Source: Phytohabitans houttuyneae (lineage in GTDB: Bacteria > Actinomycetota > Actinomycetes > Mycobacteriales > Micromonosporaceae). From it: DNA of 64,000 bases. A program made the position numbers and the translations under genes. This document shows, one piece after another, positions 43,444-54,110 of this stretch (position 1 is the stretch's first letter; each line of letters begins with the position of its first letter). Location: NCBI RefSeq assembly GCF_011764425.1, contig NZ_BLPF01000002.1, forward strand, positions 806,997 through 870,996. Direction: 5' to 3'. Under the pieces are notes generated by a model that was not told the origin of the DNA, did not search any database, and worked only from the letters and a program-made list of their open reading frames with translations.

Positions 43444-43884
43444 ATGACAGTCACACAACCCGATGACGCCGCGGCGGTCGTCCTCTACGCCACGCCCGAG
43501 CTGGTGGTGACACGACAGTGGATCTACACGCGCGGTCACCGGTACCGAGTGGCCGATCTTGAGCAGGTGGTTCGCGCACGCGGTGGGTTACACCCCGCCG
43601 CGCAGGGGGCGCTGGTCGTGGCGGCCCTCGACGTCACGGCCGCCATTCCGATCATGACTATGGTCGGCTCGCTCGCCGGCTGGGCGATGGCGGCGGTGGC
43701 GGTGCTCGTGCCGTGCCTGGTCGCCGTGGTGTCGGTGTACCGGTGGCCGCCCAGACAGGAGTTGTGGGCCTATCATCGCGGCTGCCGCGTGCTGCTGCTG
43801 AAGACCCGCGACGGCATCGTCTTCGGCCAGGTCTCCCGCGCTCTCCAGCGGGCCATCGAGAGCCTTCCGACCCGGCAGCGGTAG
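43444..43884 (+). CDS. Small membrane protein of the DUF6232-like type
   Basis: A 146-residue protein from ATG 43444 (TTGGAGCTG upstream). The N-terminal part resembles a small beta domain (ELVVTRQWIYTRGHRYRVAD), two membrane segments follow at about residues 57-98 (TAAIPIMTMVGSLAGWAMAA and VAVLVPCLVAVVSVY), and a soluble tail contains LWAYHRGCRVLLLKTRDGIV. This layout is common in actinomycete proteins of unknown function. It converges on the next gene with one base between the stops. Confidence 0.65.
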   Translation: MTVTQPDDAAAVVLYATPELVVTRQWIYTRGHRYRVADLEQVVRARGGLHPAAQGALVVAALDVTAAIPIMTMVGSLAGWAMAAVAVLVPCLVAVVSVYRWPPRQELWAYHRGCRVLLLKTRDGIVFGQVSRALQRAIESLPTRQR

Positions 43885-43885
43885 A

Positions 43886-44116
43886 TCATCCGGGCCGCAG
43901 CTCGTGGCGGAGGGCGCGCACGGTCTCGCCGTCCGCCAGCACGACCTCGACGCGTCCGTCGGCGGCCGCGCGCCGGCCCACCGACCGCACGGTCTTACCG
44001 GCCTGCCCGGCGTACGGGGACGCCTCCGGCCCGGCCAGCACCGGCGCGAACACCCACTGCAATACCACCGCCGCATCCGTATTCACCGCGCGTCCCCGTT
44101 CCGCTTCGTTGATCAT
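43886..44116 (-). CDS. Small conserved-type hypothetical protein
   Basis: A 76-residue product from ATG 44116, with a central VLQWVFAPVLAGPEASPYAG and a C-terminal EVVLADGETVRALRHELRPG. No family recognised. It is downstream of and co-directional with the ImuA-like gene (69 bp gap). Confidence 0.5.
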   Translation of the reverse strand: MINEAERGRAVNTDAAVVLQWVFAPVLAGPEASPYAGQAGKTVRSVGRRAAADGRVEVVLADGETVRALRHELRPG

Positions 44117-44185
44117 GAGAGTTGGAATCCGTTCCTTCCATAACGATCGGCGACCGCCGGCGGACCTGCCGGCGGCGGTGGTGCG

Positions 44186-45013
44186 CTAGCCGGCCAGCCT
44201 CTCCGCGCCGAGGGCGACGGCGCCGCCGTCCCGGGTGTCCTGAGGCGCTGTGGACGGGGTCGGCGCGGCACCGGCCTGCAGCGACGCGGGTGGCACCTGC
44301 AGCGTGACCTCGCGCGGCCGGGCGGCGGCGCCGCGTCCGACCGCTTGCACGGTGAGTGCGCGGCTGCGGATCCGGCCGCGTCCGAGCCCGAGGCCGAACG
44401 TCTGCTGGCGGGTCACGGTCACGCTCAGGTCGGTGTCGGGCCAGGAGACCGGCGGGTGCGGCCACTGGCTCGCGCAGATCAGGACCGAGCCGTGCGTGCG
44501 GGCCTTTGCCCGCAGCTGCCGCGCCAGCGGTGCGCTCACCTGTGGCGGTGGTGCCAGGATGACCAGGTCGATGCCGTCCATCAGTGCGGCCACGACCGCC
44601 GGCCACTCGGGGCCGGGTGCGTTGACGAACGCCAGTCGGGTCAGGTCGACCGCGTACTCGGGTGCCACGGCGGAGGCGTGCCCGATGGCCGGCATGCCCA
44701 CGACGGCACACCACGCGCCCGAGGTCATCGCTCCTCCGATCAGCGTCCACAGCAGCGATCCGGAACCCGTCACCTGGTACACGCCGCCGCGGCGCAGCGT
44801 GCCGGCCGGCAGTAGCGGTGCCAGCTCCGGCACCACGGGCAGCGTGTCCGCCGTGCTCGGCGGGGTGTCCTCGACGCTGGCGGCGCGTTCGACGAGGCGG
44901 GTCAGGTGTCTGGTCCGGTCTCGCCGGCCGCCGGCCTGGTTGACCTGCTCCAGCAGCCGCGCCAGCCGCGTGGGGCCGGAGCCCTCGGCGGTGGAGGCGG
45001 GCTGCGACACCAT
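44186..45013 (-). CDS. ImuA-like protein (RecA-fold, SOS mutagenesis accessory)
   Basis: A 275-residue protein with a degenerate RecA-like core: LLPAGTLRRGGVYQVTGSGS (P-loop position, without a canonical GKT), GAWCAVVGMPAIGHASAVAP and VVAALMDGIDLVILAPPPQV. This is the pattern of actinobacterial ImuA', which acts with ImuB and DnaE2 in error-prone repair. ATG 45013 follows AAGGGACTC. A LexA-type box at 45065-45080 lies 52 bp upstream. No imuB or dnaE2 follows in this window, so the usual cassette is split or incomplete here. Confidence 0.7.
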   Translation of the reverse strand: MVSQPASTAEGSGPTRLARLLEQVNQAGGRRDRTRHLTRLVERAASVEDTPPSTADTLPVVPELAPLLPAGTLRRGGVYQVTGSGSLLWTLIGGAMTSGAWCAVVGMPAIGHASAVAPEYAVDLTRLAFVNAPGPEWPAVVAALMDGIDLVILAPPPQVSAPLARQLRAKARTHGSVLICASQWPHPPVSWPDTDLSVTVTRQQTFGLGLGRGRIRSRALTVQAVGRGAAARPREVTLQVPPASLQAGAAPTPSTAPQDTRDGGAVALGAERLAG

Positions 45014-45064
45014 GAGTCCCTTCGCCTGGGTGGTGCGTGCTGCGCGCGGGAGGAGCACCGTCGT

Positions 45065-45080
45065 ACGTACACATGTTCGA
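45065..45080 (-). promoter_or_regulatory. LexA/SOS box upstream of the ImuA-like gene
   Basis: On the minus strand TCGAACATGTGTACGT matches the actinobacterial SOS consensus TCGAAC-N4-GTTCGA at 10 of 12 defined positions. Its position 52 bp before the start codon fits repression by LexA. Confidence 0.7.
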
Positions 45081-45169
45081 AGCGAGGGTAAGGCTCGGGG
45101 TGTGCTCGGGGCAACCGGCGAAATGCCGGTGACCTGCGTCAACGTGCCTGTCTGGGATCTTGTGCGCGG

Positions 45170-46180
45170 TTATTCGTCGACCAGGAGCGGCACGTCGTAG
45201 ACGGACATGTCCAGGCGTACGCGTAGGTAGCGGACGGGGTGGCGCCAGCGGTGCCGGTCGAGTGCGGCGTCGGTGTCGACCTCGACGACGGTGGTCGGTT
45301 CGACCGGCACGTAGGAGAGGGGTTCGGCCTTCTGGAAGTGGCCGGACCAGCCGGCCGGCAACGGCTGCGGCCAGGGGTGGTCGATGCCGCCGCGGCGGTG
45401 GTGCGGGGCGCGGGAGAGCACGGGTGCGAGCTCGCGCTGCTGTGTGGGGGACAGCGGGTGGCTGCGGCCGACGTGCCGGAGGCGGCCGGTGGCGTCGAAG
45501 CGGCCGAGCAGGACGGTGTCGGGTTGGCTGAGCGTGCCGGTGATGCCACCGATGACTGCCTCGGTACCGAGTCTTGTCTTGATTTTGAGCCAGCCGCGCC
45601 GTCCGGGCGTGTACCGGCCGTGCGGGTTCTTGGCGACAAGGCCCTCGACCCCGGCGGCGGTCCAGGCGGCCACCCACTCGGCGGCTTCGTCCCGGTCGGT
45701 GGTCTGCGGGCACAGCGTCAGGGTGCCCGGCATGTCCGCCAGTAGGTCGGTGAGGCTGGCGCGCCGGCGGATCAAGGGCTGGGGCATGAGGTTGTCGCCG
45801 TCCGGCGTTTGCAGCAGGTCGAAGGCGACGAGTGTCGCCGGGTACCGCGCGGCGAGCTGGCGGACGGCGGCGCCGGCGACGAGGCGGTGCTGGAGCTGGG
45901 CGAAGCTGGTGCGGTCGCGGTCCGGCTCCCAGACGACGAGTTCCCCGTCGAGCACGGCGTTTACCGGTAGCCACCGGCGCAGGGTCCGGGCCACGTCCGG
46001 GAAGTAGGCGGTCAGGTTGCGGCCGCTGCGGGACTGCAGGTGTACGCCGTCGGGCAACCGGAAGGCGATGGTCCGGAACCCGTCGAACTTGGGCTCCAGC
46101 AGCAGGCCGCCGCCACGGCCCTCGGGCGGCAGGTCGGGTACCGGCTTGGCCAGCATCGGCTCGATCGGTGGCCGCAACAC
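45170..46180 (-). CDS. ATP-dependent DNA ligase (LigC-like)
   Basis: A 336-residue ligase with the nucleotidyl-transfer Lys in LLEPKFDGFRTIAF (about residue 30), motif III-like LDGELVVWEPDRD, motif IV GVEGLVAKNPHGRYTPG and motif V WLKIKT, followed by an OB-fold domain. The size fits stand-alone LigC-type enzymes used in repair. It starts at GTG 46180 without a strong ribosome site. It is co-directional with the SOS-controlled ImuA-like gene (156 bp gap), giving a small DNA-repair neighbourhood. Confidence 0.9.
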   Translation of the reverse strand: MLRPPIEPMLAKPVPDLPPEGRGGGLLLEPKFDGFRTIAFRLPDGVHLQSRSGRNLTAYFPDVARTLRRWLPVNAVLDGELVVWEPDRDRTSFAQLQHRLVAGAAVRQLAARYPATLVAFDLLQTPDGDNLMPQPLIRRRASLTDLLADMPGTLTLCPQTTDRDEAAEWVAAWTAAGVEGLVAKNPHGRYTPGRRGWLKIKTRLGTEAVIGGITGTLSQPDTVLLGRFDATGRLRHVGRSHPLSPTQQRELAPVLSRAPHHRRGGIDHPWPQPLPAGWSGHFQKAEPLSYVPVEPTTVVEVDTDAALDRHRWRHPVRYLRVRLDMSVYDVPLLVDE

Positions 46181-46561
46181 GGCCGATCAGCCCTGGTGTC
46201 CACCGTCCATGCGCTCGCTCCCGAATCCCCTGGCCCTAAACCTTGATCATGGGGCCGCCCGGATAGCCGGCGCGGCTCTATAGATCAAGTCCCACGCCTA
46301 CGCCCTGTCTCGACGAAGCCGGCGCGGAGGCCAGCCGGCGGGGACGCCACTGCCCGGGAGCCCTGCCGGCGTCAAGATCACGTCAAGAAAGGCCCTTCCG
46401 GCGTATGGATCCCGTCAAGGGCCCTTACGGCGACCGCGAGCAGGCGTTTCTATTGCCCGGCACGGTCGTCCCGGCGGCCACCCGCGAGTTGGTGTAGCCG
46501 GCGGGTCCGGAGCGGTACAACCGATATACGCGTTTTACGGCTTTTCGAAGGAGGCGCTCCA
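46181..46561. other. Intergenic region upstream of the kdp operon
   Basis: About 380 bp without a clear gene. It contains two similar blocks, AAGGCCCTTCCGGCG (46389) and AAGGGCCCTTACGGCG (46417, with a 10-bp palindrome), and three GTCAAG words. CCGTCAAGCG repeats also occur after kdpA. An AT-rich patch CGATATACGCG near 46520 could be the -10 region. KdpE sites are expected here but cannot be assigned. Confidence 0.4.
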
Positions 46562-46645
46562 GTGGCCGATGTAGCCCTGGTGCTGTTGACGGTGGGGCTG
46601 TTCGCGCTCCTCGCCCTGGTGGTGCGGGCGGTGGAGCGGCTGTGA
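46562..46645 (+). CDS. 27-residue membrane peptide preceding KdpF
   Basis: GTG 46562 lies behind a strong GAAGGAGGCG site and encodes a single hydrophobic helix, [20 protein letters not shown], with a charged end RAVERL. Its stop overlaps the KdpF start (GTGA), so the two are translationally coupled. It is too short for family assignment. It may be an extra small subunit stabilising the Kdp complex, as KdpF does. Confidence 0.6.
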   Translation: MADVALVLLTVGLFALLALVVRAVERL

Positions 46646-46731
46646 ACGCCGTGAACCTGATCGGCCTGATCGTCGCCGCCGGCCTGGCGATCTTCATGGT
46701 CGCGGCCCTGCTGTTTCCGGAGCGGTTCTGA
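46642..46731 (+). CDS. kdpF: KdpF, small stabilising subunit of the K+-transporting ATPase
   Basis: A 29-residue single-helix peptide starting at GTG 46642 ([20 protein letters not shown]) and ending ALLFPERF; the FPERF end is typical of KdpF. Its stop overlaps the KdpA start (TGATG). It binds the KdpABC complex in the membrane. Confidence 0.85.
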   Translation: MNAVNLIGLIVAAGLAIFMVAALLFPERF

Positions 46732-48371
46732 TGGGCCTGCTCTTCGTCCTCTCGCTGGTCGCCGCCCTCGCCGTGGCGTACCGCTTTCTGGGCGACTACA
46801 TGTACCGGGTCGTCAGCGGCACCAAGCACTCTGCCGTCGAGCGCGGCATCTACCGCCTTGTCGGCGTCAACCCGAGCGGCGAGCAGACCTGGGGCGTGTA
46901 CGCCCGCAGCGTCCTGGCCTTCTCGGCGGTCTCGATCCTGTTCCTGTACGCGTTCATGCGATTGCAGAGCTACCTGCCGCTGTCGCTCGGCTTCGACAAC
47001 GTGATGACGCACGGCGCGTGGAACACCGCGGTGTCCTTCGTGACGAACACCAACTGGCAGTGGTACTCCGGCGAGTCCACAATGGGCCACCTGGTGCAGA
47101 TGGCCGGCCTGGCCGTGCAGAACTTCGTCTCCGCCTCGGTCGGTATCGCGGTCGCGGTCGCGTTGGTGCGCGGCTTCGCCCGCCGCAAGACCGACCGGTT
47201 GGGCAACTTCTGGGTCGACCTGACCCGGATCACCATCCGCATCCTGCTGCCGATCAGCGTGCTCGCCACGATCGCGCTCGTCATCGGCGGCGCGGTGCAG
47301 AACCTGTCCGGCGGCACCGACGTCACCACCCTGGCCGGCGCGACGCAGCACGTCACCGGCGGCCCGGTCGCCTCGCAGGAGGCCATCAAGGAGCTGGGTA
47401 CGAACGGCGGCGGCTTCTACAACGCCAACTCCGCCCACCCGTTCGAAAACCCCACGTCGTGGACGAACTGGATCGAGATCTTCCTGATCTTCGTGATCCC
47501 GTTCAGCCTGCCCCGCGTCTTCGGCCGCATGGTGGGCCAGAACCGCCAGGGCTACGCGATCCTCGCCGTCATGGGCATCCTGGCGATCGCCAGCATCGCG
47601 TTGACGAACGCGTTCGAACTGTCCGGCAACGGCACGGTGCCGCAGGCGGTGTCCGCCGCCATGGAGGGCAAGGACGTCCGGTTCGGCGTCTCCAACTCCG
47701 CGACGTTCGCCGCGGCCACCACGCTCACCTCCACCGGCGCGGTCAACTCCTTCCACGACTCGTACACCGCCCTGGGCGGCATGATGCCGATGGTCAACAT
47801 GATGCTCGGCGAGGTCGCGCCCGGCGGCGTCGGCGCCGGCCTGTACGGCATGCTCGTCCTGGCCGTGATCACGGTGTTCGTGGCCGGTCTGATGGTCGGC
47901 CGCACCCCGGAGTACCTGGGCAAGAAGATCGGCGCCCGCGAGATCAAGTTCGCCTCGCTGTACTTCCTGGTCACTCCGGCCCTGGTCCTGATCGGGACCG
48001 CGGCGGCGATGGCGACGAGCAACCACGGCACCGCGCTGAACGTCGGTCCGCACGGTTTCTCGGAGGTGCTGTACGCGTTCACGTCGGCGTCGAACAACAA
48101 CGGTTCGGCATTCGCCGGCATCACGGTGAACACCGCCTGGTGGAACACCGCGCTCGGGCTGGCGATGCTGCTGGGCCGGTTTCTGCCGCTCGTGCTCGTC
48201 CTCGGCCTGGCCGGCTCGCTGGCCAAGCAGCAGCCGGTGCCCGAGTCGGCCGGCACGCTGCCGACCCACCGGCCGCTGTTCGTCGGCATGGTCGCCGGCG
48301 TGACGGTCGTTCTCGTCGCGCTCACCTTCCTGCCCGCGCTCGCGCTCGGCCCGCTGGCCGAGGGCCTCTGA
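46731..48371 (+). CDS. kdpA: KdpA, potassium-binding channel-like subunit
   Basis: A 546-residue membrane protein with about ten helices and the selectivity-filter segments of Kdp[32 protein letters not shown] and [11 protein letters not shown]. It selects K+ in the high-affinity Kdp P-type ATPase. Start codon ATG 46731 shares a base with the KdpF stop. Confidence 0.96.
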   Translation: MGLLFVLSLVAALAVAYRFLGDYMYRVVSGTKHSAVERGIYRLVGVNPSGEQTWGVYARSVLAFSAVSILFLYAFMRLQSYLPLSLGFDNVMTHGAWNTAVSFVTNTNWQWYSGESTMGHLVQMAGLAVQNFVSASVGIAVAVALVRGFARRKTDRLGNFWVDLTRITIRILLPISVLATIALVIGGAVQNLSGGTDVTTLAGATQHVTGGPVASQEAIKELGTNGGGFYNANSAHPFENPTSWTNWIEIFLIFVIPFSLPRVFGRMVGQNRQGYAILAVMGILAIASIALTNAFELSGNGTVPQAVSAAMEGKDVRFGVSNSATFAAATTLTSTGAVNSFHDSYTALGGMMPMVNMMLGEVAPGGVGAGLYGMLVLAVITVFVAGLMVGRTPEYLGKKIGAREIKFASLYFLVTPALVLIGTAAAMATSNHGTALNVGPHGFSEVLYAFTSASNNNGSAFAGITVNTAWWNTALGLAMLLGRFLPLVLVLGLAGSLAKQQPVPESAGTLPTHRPLFVGMVAGVTVVLVALTFLPALALGPLAEGL

Positions 48372-48412
48372 GCCGCCCGTCAAGCGCCCGTCAAGCAAAG
48401 GAAAGACAGACA

Positions 48413-50569
48413 ATGACTGTCACGTCAGTGACATCGCAGGCGCCGCTGGAGCGGGCAAAGCCGGTGGGCGGCGGGCTGCTCGACCCGAAGCAGCTGTGGA
48501 CCTCGCTGCCCGACGCACTGCGCAAGCTCGACCCGCGCACCCTGTGGCGCAACCCGGTGATGCTGATCGTCGAGGTCGGCGCGGTGTTCACCACCGTGCT
48601 GGCCATCACCGAACCGACGGCCTTCGCCTGGCTGATCACGATCTGGCTGTGGCTCACCGTGGTCTTCGCCAACCTCGCCGAGGCGGTCGCCGAAGGGCGG
48701 GGCAAGGCACAGGCCGCCAGCCTGCGCAAAGCCAAGCAGGACACGGTCGCCCGCCGCCTGGTGGGATGGGGGACCGGCAGCATCCGCGAGGAGAGCGTCG
48801 ACGCCGTCGACCTCAAGCAGGGCGACATCGTGGTATGTGAGGCCGGCGACGTGATTCCCGGCGACGGTGACGTGGTCGAGGGCATCGCGTCGGTGGACGA
48901 GTCGGCCATCACCGGTGAGTCCGCGCCGGTGATCCGGGAGTCCGGCGGCGACCGCAGCGCGGTGACCGGTGGCACGAAGGTGCTCTCCGACCGCATCGTC
49001 GTGCGGATCACCCAGAAGCCGGGGGAGAGCTTCATCGACCGGATGATCGCGCTCGTCGAGGGTGCCAACCGGCAGAAGACGCCGAACGAGATCGCGCTGA
49101 ACATCCTGCTCGCCGCGCTCACGATCATCTTCCTGCTGTCCGTGGTGACCCTGCAGCCGATGGCGATCTTCGCCAAGGGCTTCCAGGCCGCCGCACCGGA
49201 CACCCAGGCGATCGACGGCGACGGCGTCACCGGCATCGTGCTCGTCTCGCTGCTGGTGTGCCTGATCCCCACCACCATCGGGGCGCTGCTGTCCGCGATC
49301 GGCATCGCCGGCATGGACCGCCTCGTGCAGCGCAACGTGCTCGCCCTCAGCGGCCGCGCGGTCGAGGCCGCCGGCGACGTCAACACCCTGCTGCTGGACA
49401 AGACCGGCACGATCACGCTGGGCAACCGGCAGGCATCCGAGTTCCTCGCCGTCGAGGGCGTCACCGCCGCGCGGGTCGCGGACGCGGCGCAGCTGTCCAG
49501 CCTGGCTGACGAGACACCGGAGGGGCGCTCCGTGGTGGTCCTGGCCAAGACGGAGTACGGGCTGCGCGCCCGGGACGAAGGGTTCATCCCCCACGCGCAC
49601 TTCGTGCCGTTCACCGCGCAGACCCGGATGTCCGGTGTGGACCTGAACGAGGACGGCCGGGTGCGCCGGATCCGCAAGGGCGCCGCGGCGGCGGTGATGA
49701 AATGGGTACGCGACAACGGCGGCCACCCCACGGACGAGGTCGGCCCGCTCGTCGACGGGATCTCCGCCACCGGCGGCACCCCGCTCGTGGTCGCCGAATG
49801 CGTCACCGACCCCAGCGGTACCACCGCCCGCGCGCTTGGCGTCATCCACCTCAAGGACGTGGTCAAGGCCGGCATGCGCGAGCGCTTCGACGAGATGCGC
49901 CGGATGGGCATCCGTACCGTGATGATCACCGGCGACAACCCGCTCACCGCCAAGGCGATCGCCGACGAGGCCGGCGTGGACGACTTTCTCGCCGAAGCCA
50001 AGCCCGAAGACAAGATGGCTCTCATCAAGAAGGAGCAGGAGGGCGGCCGGCTTGTCGCGATGACCGGCGACGGCACCAACGACGCGCCCGCGCTCGCCCA
50101 GGCGGACGTCGGCGTCGCCATGAACACGGGTACCTCAGCCGCCAAAGAGGCCGGCAACATGGTCGACCTCGACTCCGACCCCACCAAGCTGATCGAGATC
50201 GTGGAGATCGGCAAGCAGTTGCTCATCACCCGCGGCGCGCTGACCACGTTCTCCATCGCCAACGACATCGCCAAGTACTTCGCGATCATCCCGGCGATGT
50301 TCGCCGCGGTGTACCCGTCGCTGGACAACCTGAACGTCATGCGCCTGGCCTCACCGACCTCGGCGATCCTGTCCGCGGTCATCTTCAACGCCCTCGTCAT
50401 CGTCGCGCTCATCCCGCTCGCCCTGCGCGGCGTGCGGTACCGGCCGTCCAGCGCGTCGAAGCTGTTGACCCGCAACCTGTGGATCTACGGCCTCGGCGGC
50501 GTGGTCGTGCCGTTCGCCGGTATCAAGCTCATCGACCTGCTCGTCCAGTTCGTCCCAGGGATCTCGTGA
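48413..50569 (+). CDS. kdpB: KdpB, catalytic P-type ATPase subunit
   Basis: A 718-residue P-type ATPase. It has the phosphorylation site [13 protein letters not shown], the actuator motif ITGESAPV, the hinge [20 protein letters not shown] and the membrane segment [20 protein letters not shown] specific to KdpB. It hydrolyses ATP to drive K+ uptake. ATG 48413 is preceded by AAAGGAAAG. The last base of its stop is the first base of the kdpC start. Confidence 0.97.
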   Translation: MTVTSVTSQAPLERAKPVGGGLLDPKQLWTSLPDALRKLDPRTLWRNPVMLIVEVGAVFTTVLAITEPTAFAWLITIWLWLTVVFANLAEAVAEGRGKAQAASLRKAKQDTVARRLVGWGTGSIREESVDAVDLKQGDIVVCEAGDVIPGDGDVVEGIASVDESAITGESAPVIRESGGDRSAVTGGTKVLSDRIVVRITQKPGESFIDRMIALVEGANRQKTPNEIALNILLAALTIIFLLSVVTLQPMAIFAKGFQAAAPDTQAIDGDGVTGIVLVSLLVCLIPTTIGALLSAIGIAGMDRLVQRNVLALSGRAVEAAGDVNTLLLDKTGTITLGNRQASEFLAVEGVTAARVADAAQLSSLADETPEGRSVVVLAKTEYGLRARDEGFIPHAHFVPFTAQTRMSGVDLNEDGRVRRIRKGAAAAVMKWVRDNGGHPTDEVGPLVDGISATGGTPLVVAECVTDPSGTTARALGVIHLKDVVKAGMRERFDEMRRMGIRTVMITGDNPLTAKAIADEAGVDDFLAEAKPEDKMALIKKEQEGGRLVAMTGDGTNDAPALAQADVGVAMNTGTSAAKEAGNMVDLDSDPTKLIEIVEIGKQLLITRGALTTFSIANDIAKYFAIIPAMFAAVYPSLDNLNVMRLASPTSAILSAVIFNALVIVALIPLALRGVRYRPSSASKLLTRNLWIYGLGGVVVPFAGIKLIDLLVQFVPGIS

Positions 50570-51444
50570 TGCGCCTACCCGCATGGCTCGCCCAGCACCT
50601 CGCCGCGCTGCGCGCGCTGCTCGTCTTCACCGTCCTGTTAGGACTCGCTTACCCGCTCGCCATGGTCGGCGTCGCCCAGCTGCCCGGGCTGCGCGACAAC
50701 GCCCGCGGCTCGCTGGTCCAAAACGCGGCCGGCCAGAGCGTCGGCAGCTCGTTGATCGGGCAGGCGTTCACCGACGCCGGCGGCAACCCGATCCCGGCGT
50801 ACTTCCAGTCCCGCCCGTCCGCCGCCGGCGACGGCTACGACCCCACCGCGACCGCGGCCAGCAACCTCGGCCCGGAGAGCATCGTCGACACGCTCGCCGA
50901 CAACCCGGACGGCGCGTCGCAGAGCCTGCTGACCCAGGTGTGCGCCCGCAGCCTCGCCATCGGGCGGCTGGAGGGCGTGGACGGCAGCCGCCCGTACTGC
51001 ACCGCGGACGGCGTGGGCGCGGTCCTGGCCGTCTTCCACCGCGACGGCCTCACCGGTCCGGTCACCCGCGTGGTCAGCGTCAACCAGACCGGCACCCCGT
51101 TCATCGCCCGATACGAAGGTGTACCGGTGCAGAGCGCCCAGGTCGGCGTCGACTACCGCGCCGAAGGCGCCGTGATCGTCCCGGTCCGCGGCGACGCCCC
51201 GGCCGAGCCGGCCGTCCCGGCGGACGCGGTCACCGCCAGCGGCAGCGGCCTGGACCCGCACATCAGCACCGCCTACGCCCGGTTGCAGGCCCCCCGGGTG
51301 GCCCGGGAACGCGGCGCGGACGTGCGGACCGTCCGAGCGCTGATCGACAAGAACACCGACGGGCGGGCGCTGGGCTTCATGGGCGAGCCGGGCGTCAACG
51401 TCTTGGCGCTCAACCTGGCCTTAGACCGCGAGTTTCCCCGGTAA
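50569..51444 (+). CDS. kdpC: KdpC subunit of the K+-transporting ATPase
   Basis: A 291-residue protein with one N-terminal membrane helix ([20 protein letters not shown]) and the conserved [26 protein letters not shown] and C-terminal [17 protein letters not shown]. It holds KdpA and KdpB together. It is longer than the roughly 190-residue enterobacterial form because of an insert (about residues 100-200, [20 protein letters not shown] onward), as is common in actinobacteria. Confidence 0.95.
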   Translation: MRLPAWLAQHLAALRALLVFTVLLGLAYPLAMVGVAQLPGLRDNARGSLVQNAAGQSVGSSLIGQAFTDAGGNPIPAYFQSRPSAAGDGYDPTATAASNLGPESIVDTLADNPDGASQSLLTQVCARSLAIGRLEGVDGSRPYCTADGVGAVLAVFHRDGLTGPVTRVVSVNQTGTPFIARYEGVPVQSAQVGVDYRAEGAVIVPVRGDAPAEPAVPADAVTASGSGLDPHISTAYARLQAPRVARERGADVRTVRALIDKNTDGRALGFMGEPGVNVLALNLALDREFPR

Positions 51445-51462
51445 CGCGGCAGGATAGACCTC

Positions 51463-54110
51463 ATGGCACGCGGCCAACTGCGCATCTACCTCGGCGCGGC
51501 CCCGGAGTGGGCAAGACCTTCACCATGCTCGAAGAGGCCCACCGCCGCAAGGAGCGGGGCACCGACGTCGTGGTCGGCTTCGTGCAGACGCACGGCCGCA
51601 AGCACACCGCGCAGATGGTCGGCGACCTCGAGGTGGTGCCCCGCAAACAGATGGCCTACCGGGGCACCACCTTCGAGGAGATGGACGTGGACGCGGTCCT
51701 CGCCCGCCGGCCGGAGGTCGCGATCGTCGACGAGCTCGCGCACACCAACGTGCCCGGCTCCCGCAACACCAAGCGGTGGCAGGACATCCAGGAGCTGCTC
51801 GACGCCGGCATCACAGTACTGTCCACAGTGAACATCCAGCACCTGGAGTCACTCAACGACGTGGTGCAGCAGATCACCGGCGTCGTGCAGCACGAGACCG
51901 TGCCGGACGAGGTCGTCCGCCGGGCCGAGCAGGTCGAGCTTGTCGACATGACGCCCGAGGCGCTGCGCCGGCGGATGGCGCACGGCAACGTCTACCAGGC
52001 GGACAAGATCGACGCGGCGCTGGGCAACTACTTCCGGGTCGGCAACCTCACCGCGCTGCGCGAGCTGGCCCTGCTGTGGCTGGCAGACAAGGTCGACGAG
52101 CAGCTGGACCGCTACCGCGCCGAACACCGCATCGGCGGCACCTGGGAGACGCGCGAGCGGGTGGTCGTCGCGCTCACCGGCGGCCCGGAAGGCGACACCC
52201 TGATCCGTCGCGCAGCCCGGATCGCCGCCCGCAGCAAAGGCTCCGAACTGCTCGCGGTGCACGTCACCCGCTCCGACGGGCTGGCCGGCGCCGACCCGGC
52301 CCTGCTCGCCCGGCAGCGACTGCTGGTGGAGAGCCTCGGCGGCACGTACCACCAGGTCATCGGGGCGGACGTGCCACACGCCCTGCTCGACTTCGCCCGC
52401 GGCGTCAACGCCACCCAGCTCGTGCTCGGTGCCAGCCGCCGGGGCCGGCTGGCGCAGCTGTTCTCCACCGGCATCGGGGTCACCACCACGGCCCGGTCCG
52501 GGCCGATCGACGTACATCTGGTCACCCACGAGCAGATCGGCCAGGGCCGCCGCCGTCCGCTGCTCACCGGCCAGGCCGCGCTGTCCCGCTCGCGCCGGAT
52601 CGCCGGCTTCGCGCTCGCGGTGTTCGGCCTGCCGCTGCTCACCGTCGTGCTGGCCGCGCTGCGCGGAGATCTCGCGCTCGCCTCCGACATCCTGTTCTAC
52701 CTGTCCTGGGTCATCCTCGTGGCCCTGGTCGGCGGGCTGTGGCCGGCGGTGCTCACCGCCCTGGCCGGCTCGCTGCTGCTCAACTACTACTTCACGTCCC
52801 CGATCAACACGTTCACCATTGCCGAGACCGAAAACCTGCTCTCGCTGGCCGTGTTCGTGATCGTCGCGGTGGCGGTCAGCGCGGTCGTGGACACCGCCGC
52901 CCGGCGCACGAGGGAGGCCGCCCACGCCAGCGCCGACGCCTCCACGCTGGCCACCGTCGCCGGTAGCGTGCTGCGCGGCGACCGGCCCCTTGCCGCGCTG
53001 CTCGAACGGCTCCGCGAGACCTTCGGCCTGGAGTCCGTGACGCTGCTCGAACGCCGCCCGGACGCGCCGCCCAGCCCGGACCGGCCTCACGACCCCAACT
53101 CCTGGCGGATCGCCGCCACCGTGGGCGGCCGGCCCTGCGCCGCGCCCGGCGAGGGGGCCACCGACGTACCGATCGACGACGACCTGGCACTCGTGCTGCG
53201 CGGCCACCCGCTGCCCGCCGCCGACCGGCGCATCGTCGAGGCGTTCGCCGCCCAGGCCGCGCTCGCGCTGCGGCAGGAACGCCTGTCCGAGGAGGCCGCC
53301 ACCGCCCGGCCCCTGGCCGAGGCGGACAAGATGCGCACCGCGCTGCTCGCCGCGGTCAGCCACGACCTGCGTACCCCGCTCGCCTCCGCCAAAGCCGCCG
53401 TCACCAGCCTGCGCAGCCACGACGTCGACTTTTCCGACGAAGACCGCGACGAGCTGCTCGCCGCCGCCGACGAGTCCCTGGACAAGCTCGCCCGGCTGGT
53501 CGCCAACCTGCTCGACATGAGCCGCCTGCAGGCCGGCGCGCTCGGCCTCGCGCTCACCGAGATCGGCCTGGAGGATGCCGTGCCGCGTGCGCTCGACGAG
53601 CTCGGCCCGCACGCCCGCGCAGTTCGCGTGCGCATCCCGCCCGAGCTGCCCGCCGCCCGCGCCGACCCGGCCCTGCTCGAACGGGTACTCGTCAACGTCA
53701 TCGGCAACGCCCTGCGGTTCAGCCCGGCCGGGCAACCACCCAGGATCACCGCCAGCGAACACGCCGGGACGGTGCAGCTCCGCGTGATCGACCAGGGCCC
53801 GGGCATCGCCGAAGGCGCGCGCGAGCACATGTTCCAGCCGTTCCAACGGCTCGGCGACCGCGACAACCACAACGGCGTCGGCCTCGGTCTTGCCCTGTCC
53901 CGCGGCCTCGCCGAAGCGATGGGCGGTAGCCTGGTCCCCGACACCACCCCCGGCGGCGGCCTCACCATGATTCTCACCCTGCCGTCAGCCGATGCCCGCC
54001 AGGACCTCGCGGCCGAGGCGGCCGCGGCGGCTCGCGTGGCCGAGACCACCGACCGCGCCATCGTCCAGCGGCTGCGCCGGCGCACCACCACGAAACCGGA
54101 GGCCACATGA
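51463..54110 (+). CDS. kdpD: KdpD sensor histidine kinase, with an apparent 1-nt frameshift at the 5' end
   Basis: The N-terminal frame gives MARGQLRIYLGAAP, then the normal continuation GVGKTFTMLEEAHRRKERG appears in another frame. One G is missing in CCCGG near 51505, inside the Walker A loop. The rest is complete: KdpD sensor domain to about 210, USP domain (VALTGGPEGDTLIRRAARIA), four membrane helices (about 370-480), GAF, HisKA (VSHDLRTPLASAKAAV) and HATPase (NVIGNALRFSP, GVGLGLALSRGLAEAMGG). With the missing base it is about 882 residues. It senses K+ limitation and phosphorylates KdpE. The frameshift is most likely a sequencing error. Confidence 0.9.

Noticed and set aside
46366-46432. 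GTCAAG and AAGGCCCTT repeats as KdpE binding sites
   Set aside because: I know of no matching actinobacterial KdpE consensus, and similar GTCAAG words occur downstream of kdpA. Listed only as intergenic content.
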